Origin: Stenotrophomonas maltophilia | GTDB taxonomy: Bacteria > Pseudomonadota > Gammaproteobacteria > Xanthomonadales > Xanthomonadaceae | DNA: 64,000 bases | Direction of reading: 5' to 3' | NCBI RefSeq assembly: GCF_023518235.1 | Contig: NZ_CP090423.1 | Location: 930,001 to 994,000 of the forward strand | Shown here: in pieces, positions 8,527 to 16,719 of the stretch | Position numbering within the stretch: the stretch's first letter is position 1 | Layout: the number at the start of each line of letters is the position of its first letter | Notes under the pieces: model-generated | Seen by the model: only the letters and a program-made list of their open reading frames with translations | What the model was told of the DNA's origin: nothing | The model's database searches: none | Made by a program: the position numbers and the translations under genes

Positions 8527-9252
8527 ATGGACATGCAGGCAGGAGGCGGCGTCGATTCGCCGGACCAGACGAAGCAGCAGGAACTGACCTTCAACTGGCT
8601 CTACCAGCGGGTGCAGGCGCTGGCTGAGCACAGCATCTACCCCAAGGCCGGGCGACTGGAGAGGTGGTCGTTGCGCGTAGGCGCACTGGCGGCCGCCATC
8701 GGCATTCTCGGCAGCCAGCTGCCTGATCGATGGCTGCCGCTTACAGCCGCGCTGCTTCTGGTCAGGGTGTGCCTGGCGGTGGAGATCGGAGGCTTTGTCA
8801 TCGGCGGCTTTCTCGCGGCCCGCCGCGGAATCCGCCAGTTCGTACAGCCACGGCTGTCGCACGCGCAGGAAATGGATGGCGAATTTGCCCAATGGCAAGC
8901 GGTGATCGCCGAGCTTCGAGGGTTTCCCAGGGTCGAGCGTGAGCGCCGCATCAAGTACGTCACCCACCTGCGCACAAGCATGATCGAGCGCATGGGGCTG
9001 ATCTACGGCGGCCTGCAGCGCCTCGGTCCATTTCCGCTGCTGATCGCCCTCTACCTGCAGTTCCGGGAGTGGAAATGGGGCGACTGGAGCAGCGCCTTTG
9101 ACGTCGGCCAGCTGGGCGCATTCCTCATCTACGCGCTCGTACTGCTCTACCTCACAGGATGGCTATTGACCGGGCTGCGCACGCGCCTGGACACCTACGT
9201 CGCCCTGCTGGAAGGCTCCACCCACGAGCCCGAGCCGCCCACGGCCCCGTAG
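8527..9252 (+). CDS. Membrane protein of unknown function
   Basis: This 241-residue protein begins with a soluble segment (residues 1-45). Two hydrophobic stretches follow near ALAAAIGILGSQL and LLLVRVCLAVEIGGFVIGGF, then a polar central region rich in charged helices, then two more membrane segments (LGPFPLLIALYL and AFLIYALVLLYLTGWLL). Four helices with cytoplasmic ends are likely. No family was recognised. ATG 8527 is preferred over upstream starts because those fall inside the hairpin region. The stop lies in a SMAG-like palindrome. Confidence 0.6.
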   Translation: MDMQAGGGVDSPDQTKQQELTFNWLYQRVQALAEHSIYPKAGRLERWSLRVGALAAAIGILGSQLPDRWLPLTAALLLVRVCLAVEIGGFVIGGFLAARRGIRQFVQPRLSHAQEMDGEFAQWQAVIAELRGFPRVERERRIKYVTHLRTSMIERMGLIYGGLQRLGPFPLLIALYLQFREWKWGDWSSAFDVGQLGAFLIYALVLLYLTGWLLTGLRTRLDTYVALLEGSTHEPEPPTAP

Positions 9253-9272
9253 AGTCGAGCGTGCTCGACTAC
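9249..9272. repeat. GTAG-headed palindrome (SMAG-like)
   Basis: GTAGAGTCGAGC, GT and GCTCGACTAC form an almost perfect stem headed by GTAG and closed by CTAC, the textbook layout of a SMAG repeat. It lies between two converging genes and includes both their stop regions. Confidence 0.75.
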
Positions 9273-9652
9273 GACCAACCCTCACAACGCGCATCCCCAG
9301 CCACATCACCCGCCATCGCCAACAACACCCGATCCATCAAGACCGGCTCCGGCACCCCAACCAGCACCTGTTCCATGTAGTCCAAGGGCTCCAACCGCCG
9401 CTCCAGCCACAGCACCGGAACGCCCTTGCAGTGAATCTGCAACGACGCACCCCGCTGCGTCTCGACGAACCGGAAGCCCTGCTTTTGCCGGGCCTCCACG
9501 AACGCCATCGCCTGCCGGCGCAGCTGCGAAAAGCGATCATCCGCGATGCCCTGGAATGCCAGCCGCTCGGGCACGGACGGCGATAGCCAAAGGACGGGCG
9601 GCGCCACCGCCACTGCGAGGCACAGCGCCGTGGCCGCCCAACGCCAGCCCAC
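9269..9652 (-). CDS. Small membrane-anchored protein, partner of copy B
   Basis: The 127-residue product starts at GTG 9652, three bases after the TGA of the copy B gene and eight bases after a GGAG, so the two are probably translationally coupled. The N-terminal ALCLAVAVAPPVLWL is a single membrane anchor. The rest (residues 35-127) is soluble, with FRFVETQRGASLQIHCKGVP and a C-terminal helical tail. It has no recognised family. The equivalent gene is missing next to copy A at 2440. Confidence 0.55.
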   Translation of the reverse strand: MGWRWAATALCLAVAVAPPVLWLSPSVPERLAFQGIADDRFSQLRRQAMAFVEARQKQGFRFVETQRGASLQIHCKGVPVLWLERRLEPLDYMEQVLVGVPEPVLMDRVLLAMAGDVAGDARCEGWS

Positions 9653-9654
9653 CC

Positions 9655-10011
9655 TCAGGTCTCCGGTCGCACCCGCGTACTGGCGTGCGCGGTGAGCCCC
9701 AACCCGGCCATGATCAGCCCCTCCATCACGCGGGGGCCTACGTATTGCGCCAGCTCGCCGTTCTCGCGGGCGCGTTGCGCGGCCAGCAGGATTTCCATCA
9801 CCACGCGCAGGCCCGCCAGTGAGCAGTCGGTATCGGCCAGGGCGATGCGTCGGCCGGGCAGTTGATGGCGTTCTGGCCAGGGCTGGCCATCGGAGGCGGC
9901 GCCTGCGCCGATGCTGTGCAGCAGGGCGATGAGGGTGTTGGGGTCCAGCGCCTGGCTGCTTGCCGGCGTGTCGTGGACGGGTTGCGGGGCAGGGGAGTGA
10001 TGCTGGGTCAT
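9655..10011 (-). CDS. Small conserved hypothetical protein, copy B of a local paralogue pair
   Basis: This 118-residue protein starts at ATG 10011, preceded by AAGGAG at good spacing. Its core is almost identical to the protein at 2440-2832, and the DNA matches over more than 250 bases, so one arose by recent duplication. The predicted structure is mainly helical, with a conserved CSLAGLRVVMEILLAAQRA stretch. It is followed by a coupled membrane-protein gene, so the intact unit seems to be a two-gene operon. The function is unknown. Confidence 0.65.
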   Translation of the reverse strand: MTQHHSPAPQPVHDTPASSQALDPNTLIALLHSIGAGAASDGQPWPERHQLPGRRIALADTDCSLAGLRVVMEILLAAQRARENGELAQYVGPRVMEGLIMAGLGLTAHASTRVRPET

Positions 10012-10443
10012 GGCTGGGCTCCTTGCGTGCAGGCAGAAGCCGCCACCGAAAAGGTGGCGGACGATGCGTGGTTCGAAACCCGGCGTTCGCTGAACCGGCG
10101 GGCACAAGGCCCCCACGCACCGCCCGCCATTGACGGCCGACGGATTGCCAGCCGGCACCACACAGGGTGATGCCGGCTGGCAAGCGTTTACTTCAACGAA
10201 CTACCGGGGTTTCGAATCCCGACCACCCGTTTCCGGTGGCACGCCAAGGAATACGCCCGGTTGTGCGCGATGCCAATGCAGTAAGGCCGATGCCGTCACC
10301 ACATTCAACGTTTTCAGAATCATTGTAGATCGCGTAATGCGTCTGGAGCCTTGCGCAGCAATGCGATCGGCGATGCCGGTGGTATGGGTGTGCTGCCTGT
10401 CGTCATCCACCCGGCGGGCATGTGAGCGAGGCGAATGCGACAG
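10012..10443. other. Intergenic region with palindromes, no supported gene
   Basis: This 430-base stretch separates copy B from the TPR protein. It holds a strong hairpin (10145-10183) and two TTCGAA-centred motifs near 10069 and 10213, the second set in CGGGG/CCCCG arms and followed by CCACC...GGTGG. Open frames here show no family features, and I see no convincing gene. Confidence 0.5.
10145..10183. repeat. Long perfect hairpin
   Basis: TTGCCAGCCGGCA (10145-10157) pairs perfectly with TGCCGGCTGGCAA (10171-10183) around a 13-base loop. It lacks a U-tract and lacks the GTAG head. It may be a REP-type repeat or a structured leader. Confidence 0.6.
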
Positions 10444-11199
10444 TCAGCGCCCCTTCAATGCGGCTTTCGTCCGCTCCAACCAGGCCGCATTGTGGCTGCG
10501 CGCATGGCGCGACCAGTGCTGGGCATCGTCGATGATGCTGGCAAACAGGCTGCGGGCCTGCTCGCGGTCGTCGGCCTGTGGCTGCGCCATCAGCCATTCG
10601 GCGTAGAGGCAGCGAGCGGCCGCATCGTTCCCGCATTCCACCGCGCGCTCGAACGCGCCGCGGGTGTCGGGCGACTGGGCCGCGGCCAGTGCCTGCGCAT
10701 AAAGCAGCGTCTGTTCCGGCTTGCGGCGCACATCCGGGTAGCGGGCAAACAGGCCCTCCAGTGTCTCGGCCGCAGGCGCGGCGTCTCCGCACTCCAGGCG
10801 TGCACGGGCCAGCCCGGTCAGGATGTAGGGATCGTCGCCGAGCGGCGAGGTGGCGGCCTGCTCGAGCAATGTTCTGGCTTCCTCCGCCTGGCCGGCGTCC
10901 AGCAGCGTCATGCCCAGGCGAACCCGGTTCTGCAATGTGGGCGTTCGCGACAGCTCAGCGCGTACGTTACGCAGGTCCTGGCTCGGGTCCATCAGCTGTT
11001 TGGCCGAGCGGATGACCTGACGCGCGCCGCGCGAGTTGCGCGCTTCCGGGAAGTAGATCGCCAGGAAATAGACCACGCTGCCCAGCAGCGGGAAGGAGAA
11101 GAGCAGGATCAGCCAGTAGAGGCTCTGGCCTGAGCGGATGGCGTGCACCGCGAAGTAAATGGCTGCCAGTACGTGGAGCCCGAGTCCGATATAGGGCAT
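10444..11199 (-). CDS. Membrane-anchored TPR protein
   Basis: This 251-residue protein starts at ATG 11199 behind GAGGCGG. Two membrane helices come first (residues 4-20 and 27-48, LYWLILLFSFPLLGSVVYFLA), resembling the PLDc_N-type anchor. A cytoplasmic helical-repeat region follows, with TPR-like signatures such as NRVRLGMTLLDAGQAEEA and PYILTGLARARLECGDAAPA. It is probably a scaffold at the inner membrane. No catalytic residues are seen. Confidence 0.7.
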   Translation of the reverse strand: MPYIGLGLHVLAAIYFAVHAIRSGQSLYWLILLFSFPLLGSVVYFLAIYFPEARNSRGARQVIRSAKQLMDPSQDLRNVRAELSRTPTLQNRVRLGMTLLDAGQAEEARTLLEQAATSPLGDDPYILTGLARARLECGDAAPAAETLEGLFARYPDVRRKPEQTLLYAQALAAAQSPDTRGAFERAVECGNDAAARCLYAEWLMAQPQADDREQARSLFASIIDDAQHWSRHARSHNAAWLERTKAALKGR

Positions 11200-11557
11200 G
11201 TGTGCCGCCTCGTCCGTGTGGGGGGTTGGAACTATAGAGGGGGTGGGGTGGGGCGCCAATGGGGTGGCGGCGTTCGGGCGTGACGCGTCACGTTAATTGG
11301 GTTGGATTCTGCGAGATGTGCGCGGCTGAAGGGACTTTCCGCCATTGGAGCGATCGAGACATCGAGTCGCCCTTCGTGCTGAACATCGCCACCCAACTCA
11401 TCGCCGTGCACGGTGGCAGAGCATCCCCTTGGCCCCTTCCAGTGACGCCTCTCCGAATGGCCGAGCCATTTCACTCCTTGCGTAAGCGTACGGGTGCGAT
11501 GACCAACCTGCGACTGCGGTATCGTTTCCCTGAAAACATCACTGAGTCAACCGAGTA
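11200..11557. other. Intergenic region carrying the left inverted repeat of a cassette
   Basis: No supported gene is present in these 358 bases. The notable feature is the inverted repeat at 11274-11297. To its right the sequence appears less GC-rich than the flanking core genes, consistent with the start of inserted DNA. Confidence 0.5.
11274..11297. repeat. Left 24-base inverted repeat of the nuclease cassette
   Basis: The element reads TCGGGCGTGACGCGTCACG followed by T and TAAT. The reverse complement of 14022-14045 is identical except for one base (G instead of T at position 20). Each copy contains the self-complementary CGTGACGCGTCACG. Together they bracket one gene. Confidence 0.75.
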
Positions 11558-11566
11558 GTGTCTGAG

Positions 11567-13723
11567 ATGATCGCGCCAGATGTCCAATGTAAACCCACGC
11601 TGGGCGAGGTCCAACAGATCATCGAGGACTTCGATGCAATCCATCCGCCGCAAGACGAGCGCGCCGCTGCGGAAGCCATCGGCATCGCAACCCAGGGCAA
11701 AGGCCTTGCGCAGTGGTCAGGCCTTGTCCACGAGCGCCTGGACACATTGAGTGCTCCCGACCAGTACGGAGTGCGAGAGCATCTGCGTGACCTCACAACC
11801 GAGCTTATCTATGCGCACGTGCTTTCTGATCGGCCGTTCGAGCCGCTAATGAAGACATTGGGTGCAGCTAGCTCGATCTCCACACCGCTCGGTGATCGCA
11901 AGTCCTCGGAACCGATCGAATGGACGAACTTGATCCACGCCGCTCGCGTGCAGTCGATCTTGACGCAGCGGTACGTTGACCACCTGGACATGCATTATCC
12001 GCGTGAGTTCGCGGTTGCGCTCGCAGCGCGACGCCTTCGCGACCGTGGCTTTCCTGTGGAGCAGAACCGCACGCATCTTCGCCTCGGGCAACAAGCTGAA
12101 GAACGGCTGATCGCACGCTTGGATGAACTGGTCAACGAGCTAGGTGGACTGAATTTACTTCGGCGGCTGTTCCAAAAGGCCGCTGCAACCTACGATGCCA
12201 GCTCGGAGCGCTACATGATCGTCAGGGATACGAGGGTTGGGCGCCCGCGTGCGCCCGACTTCCCATGGGGTTACCTCATCGCATTGGGCGCCAAGCACCT
12301 CTGTCGCCGCAATGGCCGCAGGCCTTCTGATGAGGCTTGGCAAGAACTCGTCGGTCTTGCGACAGATCTTGCCACCCTCCATGACGTGCAGGACTACGCA
12401 CCGCCAATATTTGCGCAGATCCCGACCGAAAAGCTCGTTGCCACGTTGACGAGACGAGCGCTCTACGACTCGATTCACACCTTTCCGCAACTACGCTCAA
12501 GCGATGTGCTCCGCATGCTTCGACCGCTATTGGGTGCAATTCCCTCAGGCCAAGCATTCGGCCCCGGCTGGACGACAGATGACGTGTTCGCCGTCATCGA
12601 GCGGCTGTACTTAGCCATAGGAGATTGCCGCGGCCCGCTCACTCTCGACCTTCGCCACATCGCCAAGACCGTTCCGGGCGTGGCGCCTCCGCTGGCCAAA
12701 CGCATCCTGCTCGACGTTCTATCACACCCCTCGACGGGCCCAAATTCGAAGTTCTGTTTTCCGACCGATCAGGCCGTGCGAGGCGAAGACCCGCTAACCG
12801 GTCCAGGCAACAGCCTATACTTGCGCCCTCTGATCCGGCTGGATAGCAGACGCGCAATAATCGTAGATCGCTCCGTGGCCGGCCCGGGCATGGTAGAGGC
12901 GGTGCTAAGTGCTGTTCGCAGCCAGGTAGGTGCCGATTCTTTCCAGGGAAAGGTGATTGGTGCAGGAGCCGAGGCTCTCATTCGGCACGAGTTCCAGCGG
13001 CACGGCATTACGCTTCACACCGGCGACTACGACACACCAATGGCTCATGGCGAATGCGACGTCGTTATCGATGAACCCGGAAATCTGGTCTTCATTGAGT
13101 CCAAAGCAAAGGCCCTCACTCGAAACGCCGCCAGCGGCAATGACGTCGATGTACTGCTCTCGCTCGCCGGTAGCGTTGTTGCGGCGATGGAACAGTCTTT
13201 TGGGCATGAGGTGCAGCTGCGAAAGTACGGCAAGATTGAGCTTTACGATAGGGATGGTCGCAAGCCGATGCACACTTTGACGTGGTCGGGTCAGACCGTC
13301 GATCGCATCGCTTTGTCCCTGTACGACTTTGGATTCTTCCAAGATCAAACTGCGATATCGAAGTTGATCTGGCCAATGTTGAATGCTCGCTACGGAGCGA
13401 TTGACTCTGCAGTCCAAAAGACTTTCAAGAATCAATTTAGAACGCTGAACGAAAAGGTGCTGCCAAAGCTCACAAGACATCTTCAGATCTGGAATGAGCT
13501 TGGCCTTCAGAAGGAAGACCCGTTCCTTCTTGGCAATTGGTTCCTGAGCGCCCCGCAGCTTTTTGCACTGCTCGACGGAATCCAGGGCCCGGCCGAGTTC
13601 TTCGAGCGACTCGAATGCCTGAGAAACCTGACGTATCAAAGCTACAACTTCCACCATCAACTCCAGCATGCCTTATCCCTTAGGACGAAACGGGATGCGA
13701 GTGGCAACGCGGGAATGCCCTGA
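11567..13723 (+). CDS. Large orphan protein with a PD-(D/E)XK-like nuclease motif
   Basis: The product has 718 residues from ATG 11567; a GTG three codons upstream is an alternative. The first 440 residues are helical with no recognised motif. At about residues 480-510 the text HGECDVVID, a turn, then LVFIESKAKALTR fits a PD-(D/E)XK nuclease core (acidic residue, strand, ExK). A possible upstream acidic helix, GAEALIRHEFQRHGI, completes the fold. Restriction or DNA repair activity is possible. It stands alone between inverted repeats and looks horizontally acquired. A defence role is inference. Confidence 0.6.
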   Translation: MIAPDVQCKPTLGEVQQIIEDFDAIHPPQDERAAAEAIGIATQGKGLAQWSGLVHERLDTLSAPDQYGVREHLRDLTTELIYAHVLSDRPFEPLMKTLGAASSISTPLGDRKSSEPIEWTNLIHAARVQSILTQRYVDHLDMHYPREFAVALAARRLRDRGFPVEQNRTHLRLGQQAEERLIARLDELVNELGGLNLLRRLFQKAAATYDASSERYMIVRDTRVGRPRAPDFPWGYLIALGAKHLCRRNGRRPSDEAWQELVGLATDLATLHDVQDYAPPIFAQIPTEKLVATLTRRALYDSIHTFPQLRSSDVLRMLRPLLGAIPSGQAFGPGWTTDDVFAVIERLYLAIGDCRGPLTLDLRHIAKTVPGVAPPLAKRILLDVLSHPSTGPNSKFCFPTDQAVRGEDPLTGPGNSLYLRPLIRLDSRRAIIVDRSVAGPGMVEAVLSAVRSQVGADSFQGKVIGAGAEALIRHEFQRHGITLHTGDYDTPMAHGECDVVIDEPGNLVFIESKAKALTRNAASGNDVDVLLSLAGSVVAAMEQSFGHEVQLRKYGKIELYDRDGRKPMHTLTWSGQTVDRIALSLYDFGFFQDQTAISKLIWPMLNARYGAIDSAVQKTFKNQFRTLNEKVLPKLTRHLQIWNELGLQKEDPFLLGNWFLSAPQLFALLDGIQGPAEFFERLECLRNLTYQSYNFHHQLQHALSLRTKRDASGNAGMP

Positions 13724-14096
13724 GCAAGAGCGAAAGCGGGGCACTTGCAGAGTGCCCACCTCTGAAGTTTGGGACATCGGGGCAGAACGGTGTTGGGAAG
13801 GCTCATGGGGGCAGGGAAGGGCATCATCCGATCCCAGGCCCAACCACTGCGGCCAATACCCTGACAGACTCAATTCGCGCCTCACATAAGCGTGCAGTCG
13901 ACAGTTCCCGCAGGCTTGACGTGATGCTCATAGCGGCACCCCAGCGCGAGGATGAGCCGAGGTTGTACCGCCTGGACAGTTACCTTGATACCGCTGGAAG
14001 TAGCGGGGGCGCCATCTTCTTATTACCGTGACGCGTCACGCCCGATTGGCCTGACACGCTCAGCGAGGTAAGCTTCCGCCTGCAGAGGGGGAAGCA
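13724..14096. other. Intergenic region carrying the right inverted repeat
   Basis: No supported gene. The open frame at 13668-13889 lacks family features and overlaps the nuclease-like gene. The right copy of the CGTGACGCGTCACG repeat lies at 14022-14045, and the next core-type gene starts soon after it. Confidence 0.5.
14022..14045. repeat. Right 24-base inverted repeat of the nuclease cassette
   Basis: This is the inverted partner of 11274-11297, with 23 of 24 bases matching in opposite orientation. The pair encloses about 2.75 kb holding one gene. A looser relative is found at 4067-4091. Confidence 0.75.
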
Positions 14097-14504
14097 ATGA
14101 AGACATGGATTTCAGCAGGTCTTCTGCTGTTCGCGTGCAGCGCGCACGCCCAGCAGGTCAACAAATGCGTTACCAAGACCGGTACCGAATATCGATCCGG
14201 ACCTTGCGATGATGGTGTTGCGGCCAAAACGTGGTCTGCGGAGGTTGCCCCAAGATCGCCCGAAGTAGTCGCCAATGAGCGTCGCCTCGATCTGATCCGC
14301 CAAGAATCTGCCGCCAGGACACAACGCACACGCACTACACCGGCTTCTCGCGGCACCGCAATCCAGTTCTCCCAGTACAAGAATCCGGATCGCTGCGCTT
14401 GGGCGAAGGCCCAACGTACCGCCGCCTTCGAGGCTGCGGGCCACCGACGCACCTTCGCGCTGAGCCGCCAAATGGACGACTTGGTGTATGAATCATGCAA
14501 GTAG
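14097..14504 (+). CDS. Secreted DUF4124-like hypothetical protein
   Basis: The 135-residue product has a signal peptide (MKTWISAGLLLFACSAHAQ). It continues with VNKCVTKTGTEYRSGPCDDG, the pattern of DUF4124 domains, where two cysteines likely form a disulfide in a short periplasmic beta domain. The remainder is charged and helical and ends in YESCK. Such genes are common in xanthomonads and have no assigned function. A GAGGGGGAAG ribosome site precedes ATG 14097. Confidence 0.7.
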   Translation: MKTWISAGLLLFACSAHAQQVNKCVTKTGTEYRSGPCDDGVAAKTWSAEVAPRSPEVVANERRLDLIRQESAARTQRTRTTPASRGTAIQFSQYKNPDRCAWAKAQRTAAFEAAGHRRTFALSRQMDDLVYESCK

Positions 14505-14511
14505 CCGGGGT

Positions 14512-14530
14512 GTAGGGGCAGCGCCCCTAC
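14512..14530. repeat. GTAG-headed palindrome (SMAG-like)
   Basis: GTAGGGGC and GCCCCTAC form a perfect eight-base stem around AGC. It lies between converging genes and may terminate both. Confidence 0.65.
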
Positions 14531-14539
14531 GGAAGCGCC

Positions 14540-14911
14540 TCACACGCGCTGACGATGCCTCGGCCCACGGCTCATGTAGACCACGTTGGAGGTTTCGGCG
14601 CCGGAACCGGGATCACCGACGCCCAACCGCCGTTCTCGGCGAATTCTGAGGACTTCGGCAAGGTAGATCACGCCGGATTTCGCCGTGGCGGACCTCGTGG
14701 AGGCCGGAGCCGATCGTGCAGCCAAGTCTGCGCGAGCCTCGGCCATCATCAGTCGCCATTCCCGCGCAATGTTGCAGGTCAGGGACCACCAGGCCATGTC
14801 GCCGGGCTCCAGTTGGTGACCTTCGGGGGTGAACATGTGTCCAGCTTGGAAGCCGAAACCGGCCCAAGGACCGGTTAGGTCAGTTCGCTTATGCGGATCG
14901 ATCTCGATCAT
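14540..14911 (-). CDS. Conserved hypothetical protein, phage-associated type
   Basis: The 123-residue product contains GPWAGFGFQAGHMFTPEGHQ followed by WWSLTCNIAREW, resembling small phage-linked proteins of the DUF3653 type found in xanthomonad prophages. The C-terminus is basic and low in structure. It borders the terminal repeats of the Tn7-like element and could be the disrupted or flanking target region. The function is unknown, and family membership is tentative. Confidence 0.45.
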   Translation of the reverse strand: MIEIDPHKRTDLTGPWAGFGFQAGHMFTPEGHQLEPGDMAWWSLTCNIAREWRLMMAEARADLAARSAPASTRSATAKSGVIYLAEVLRIRRERRLGVGDPGSGAETSNVVYMSRGPRHRQRV

Positions 14912-14954
14912 GCTGCAAGCTCATCCTTGTCGGGGGAGCCAGCAGGGAGGCAAG

Positions 14955-15224
14955 TGTCTGCCGCACCGAAAACGCCCGGCCTCTAACGCATTGATTTTAG
15001 AAGATATGGATGGGGTGAGCTTAGCCTCTTCCTGGCAGCTTCCGTCCACCAAAGATGCCCGATATTTCCGGAAGTCCACCAAAGATGCCCGATATTCCCG
15101 GAAGTTCACCAAAGACGCCCGGCATTTCCAGAAGTACATAAATAACGCCCAACAGTTCCGGAAGCCCATAAAACACGCCCACGACTGCCGGGGGTTCATT
15201 AGAATTGCCAATTAGCCCACGCGG
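14955..15224. repeat. Tandem 30-base repeats, probable TnsB/TniA binding sites at the transposon end
   Basis: Five contiguous 30-base units run from 15045 to 15194. Units 1 and 2 are nearly identical (TCCACCAAAGATGCCCGATA and so on), unit 3 has a few changes, and units 4 and 5 are degenerate but keep CGCCC at the same place. A sixth, barely recognisable unit follows. An isolated related site, CACCGAAAACGCCCGGC, lies at 14965-14981 just after TGTCTG (14955), a plausible transposon tip because Tn7-family ends begin with TGT. Arrays of transposase sites at element ends are typical of Tn7 and Tn5053 relatives. The opposite end was not found. Confidence 0.6.
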
Positions 15225-15339
15225 CGGCAAAGCCTCCCCTTGTGTTGCGTACTCGCATGAAGGCTACTGCCGTTCGCAGTCCGGCACGAGACAGTGCCGT
15301 TGCCCCAATGATGGCAAAAATTGCTAAGAACTGCCTGCC

Positions 15340-16719
15340 TTAGGATTTCTGCTGGATTCTAGCTGTTTTTCGAGGTGTCACCCAGGCGACCCGGACTTCT
15401 CTCAAGGAACGGGCGGAACCCTGAAGCTCGATGACCGGATACCCACCTGAAGGCAGTACATCCTTCGGATTCAGCTTGAACACCCTTGCAAGCGTCAACG
15501 CCAAGCCTTCCTCATAAGCGGTTGCCAGAACCCACACAAGCGCGTCGACCAAGGCGGATCTTCCCTTAATGCTGTCCAATACCGAAGCGACGATTACGGA
15601 AGGGGACCTATCCGGCTTGTCGTTCGCGATACCAAAGGCCGCAGCGGCCAGCTCCAGCGCTGTGCCGCACGCTAACGTTACCATCGGGTCGACAACCGAG
15701 AGATTGAGCCAAGTCGCGCCGCTGGCAGAAACACCATAGGGAGCTAGGAACGACTCGTGCCGCTCTACCTCAGTGGGTCCTTGGGTGTCGTAGTGCGTTG
15801 AGCGGAAGCTCAGGACAGATAGGCCTTCAAGTCCGACCCTGGCGCATGCCGCTGCAGTGGCCCGCGTCAAAGCATCGTAGGCCATCAATGGGAGCGGAGC
15901 GCACATGAGGCCCGAGTTGCCGCCAATCATTGCCCAGCCCCAGAACGCCCCTGGCTCCGGATCGTCAGCGGATGGCTGGAAAGCCTCATACCTTACGTGA
16001 GCATTGCCATCGTCCTGGTGGACGGGCGGCATAGGAGTCGTTCTATCAATCAGGCGCGCCAGAGCTGAAGGCCAGCTTTGCGCATCACTGGGGAAGTGAA
16101 TCACTCGGCCTGCCCGCTGGCGTGATGCCCAATGAAGGTAGTCATCCACCCACTGCGACACTTCACGAGCGGGAAATTGCCTGACGTCCAGTAGCGCTGT
16201 GTGGGCGTCGATTGGCTGAAATCCACAAGTACAAGTCCCGAGACCACCGGAGTGGTCAAAACTGGTGCCCAGCGTCCTTCCGCATGCCTCGCAGTGGCTG
16301 ATGAGCTTCTCGCCATGCCAAGGGCACGCAGAGATGGAAGGAAGGAGAAATAGTGAACAATGGTAGCCGTGAAGTGCGCATGCGGGGCACCGCATATATG
16401 GAAGCTCACTACCCGCGAGAAGTCGAAGTGATTGAACTGGAAGCCACGCGGCCGGATTCCATAGATTCTTCGTTGTGACGTCACGGACTTCGATGGCTGA
16501 CGCAAAAGTATCCTGCACCCGGCCCGGCAGAAGCAAAGGGCGGAGCATGGAGCGCCCAGTCTTACGCCTCACCCCCATGATCATGAGTTGCTCACTTGTT
16601 GGCATGCCCAGTGCAACGATCCGCTGCAGCACGCCGTAGCCCGATATGTATGGATAGAACTCATGCTCTGCGCCGACAATCCGAGGCGTAGAAGGATTTA
16701 CGGCGCGAGAGCTATTCAT
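15340..16719 (-). CDS. tniQ: TniQ/TnsD-family transposition target-selection protein
   Basis: This 459-residue protein has the TniQ zinc-binding block: MRCPACALHGYHC (about residue 121), then CPWHGEKLISHCEACGRTL, and another CTCGF. TniQ/TnsD proteins recognise the target site and recruit the ATPase and transposase. It is the last gene of a four-gene operon. Its ATG overlaps the tniB stop by eight bases, and it ends 145 bases from the 30-base repeat array at the element end. Confidence 0.85.
   Translation of the reverse strand: MNSSRAVNPSTPRIVGAEHEFYPYISGYGVLQRIVALGMPTSEQLMIMGVRRKTGRSMLRPLLLPGRVQDTFASAIEVRDVTTKNLWNPAAWLPVQSLRLLAGSELPYMRCPACALHGYHCSLFLLPSISACPWHGEKLISHCEACGRTLGTSFDHSGGLGTCTCGFQPIDAHTALLDVRQFPAREVSQWVDDYLHWASRQRAGRVIHFPSDAQSWPSALARLIDRTTPMPPVHQDDGNAHVRYEAFQPSADDPEPGAFWGWAMIGGNSGLMCAPLPLMAYDALTRATAAACARVGLEGLSVLSFRSTHYDTQGPTEVERHESFLAPYGVSASGATWLNLSVVDPMVTLACGTALELAAAAFGIANDKPDRSPSVIVASVLDSIKGRSALVDALVWVLATAYEEGLALTLARVFKLNPKDVLPSGGYPVIELQGSARSLREVRVAWVTPRKTARIQQKS

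Noticed and set aside
10165..10235. tRNA gene around the TTCGAA motif
   Set aside because: A T-arm-like segment exists, but the D-arm and anticodon stem do not pair and the acceptor stem has mismatches.
13668..13889. Small plus-strand gene after the nuclease-like gene
   Set aside because: It overlaps the end of the large gene, has no ribosome site and no recognisable protein features.
15045..15194. CRISPR array in the 30-base repeats
   Set aside because: The repeats are contiguous with no spacers between them, they grow degenerate along the array, and no cas genes are near. They fit transposase binding sites.
14829..15215. Protein-coding repeat (STKDARY-type) across the 30-base array
   Set aside because: The period is a multiple of three, so frames stay open on both strands, but there is no ribosome site, and the sequence conservation follows DNA positions rather than codon pattern.
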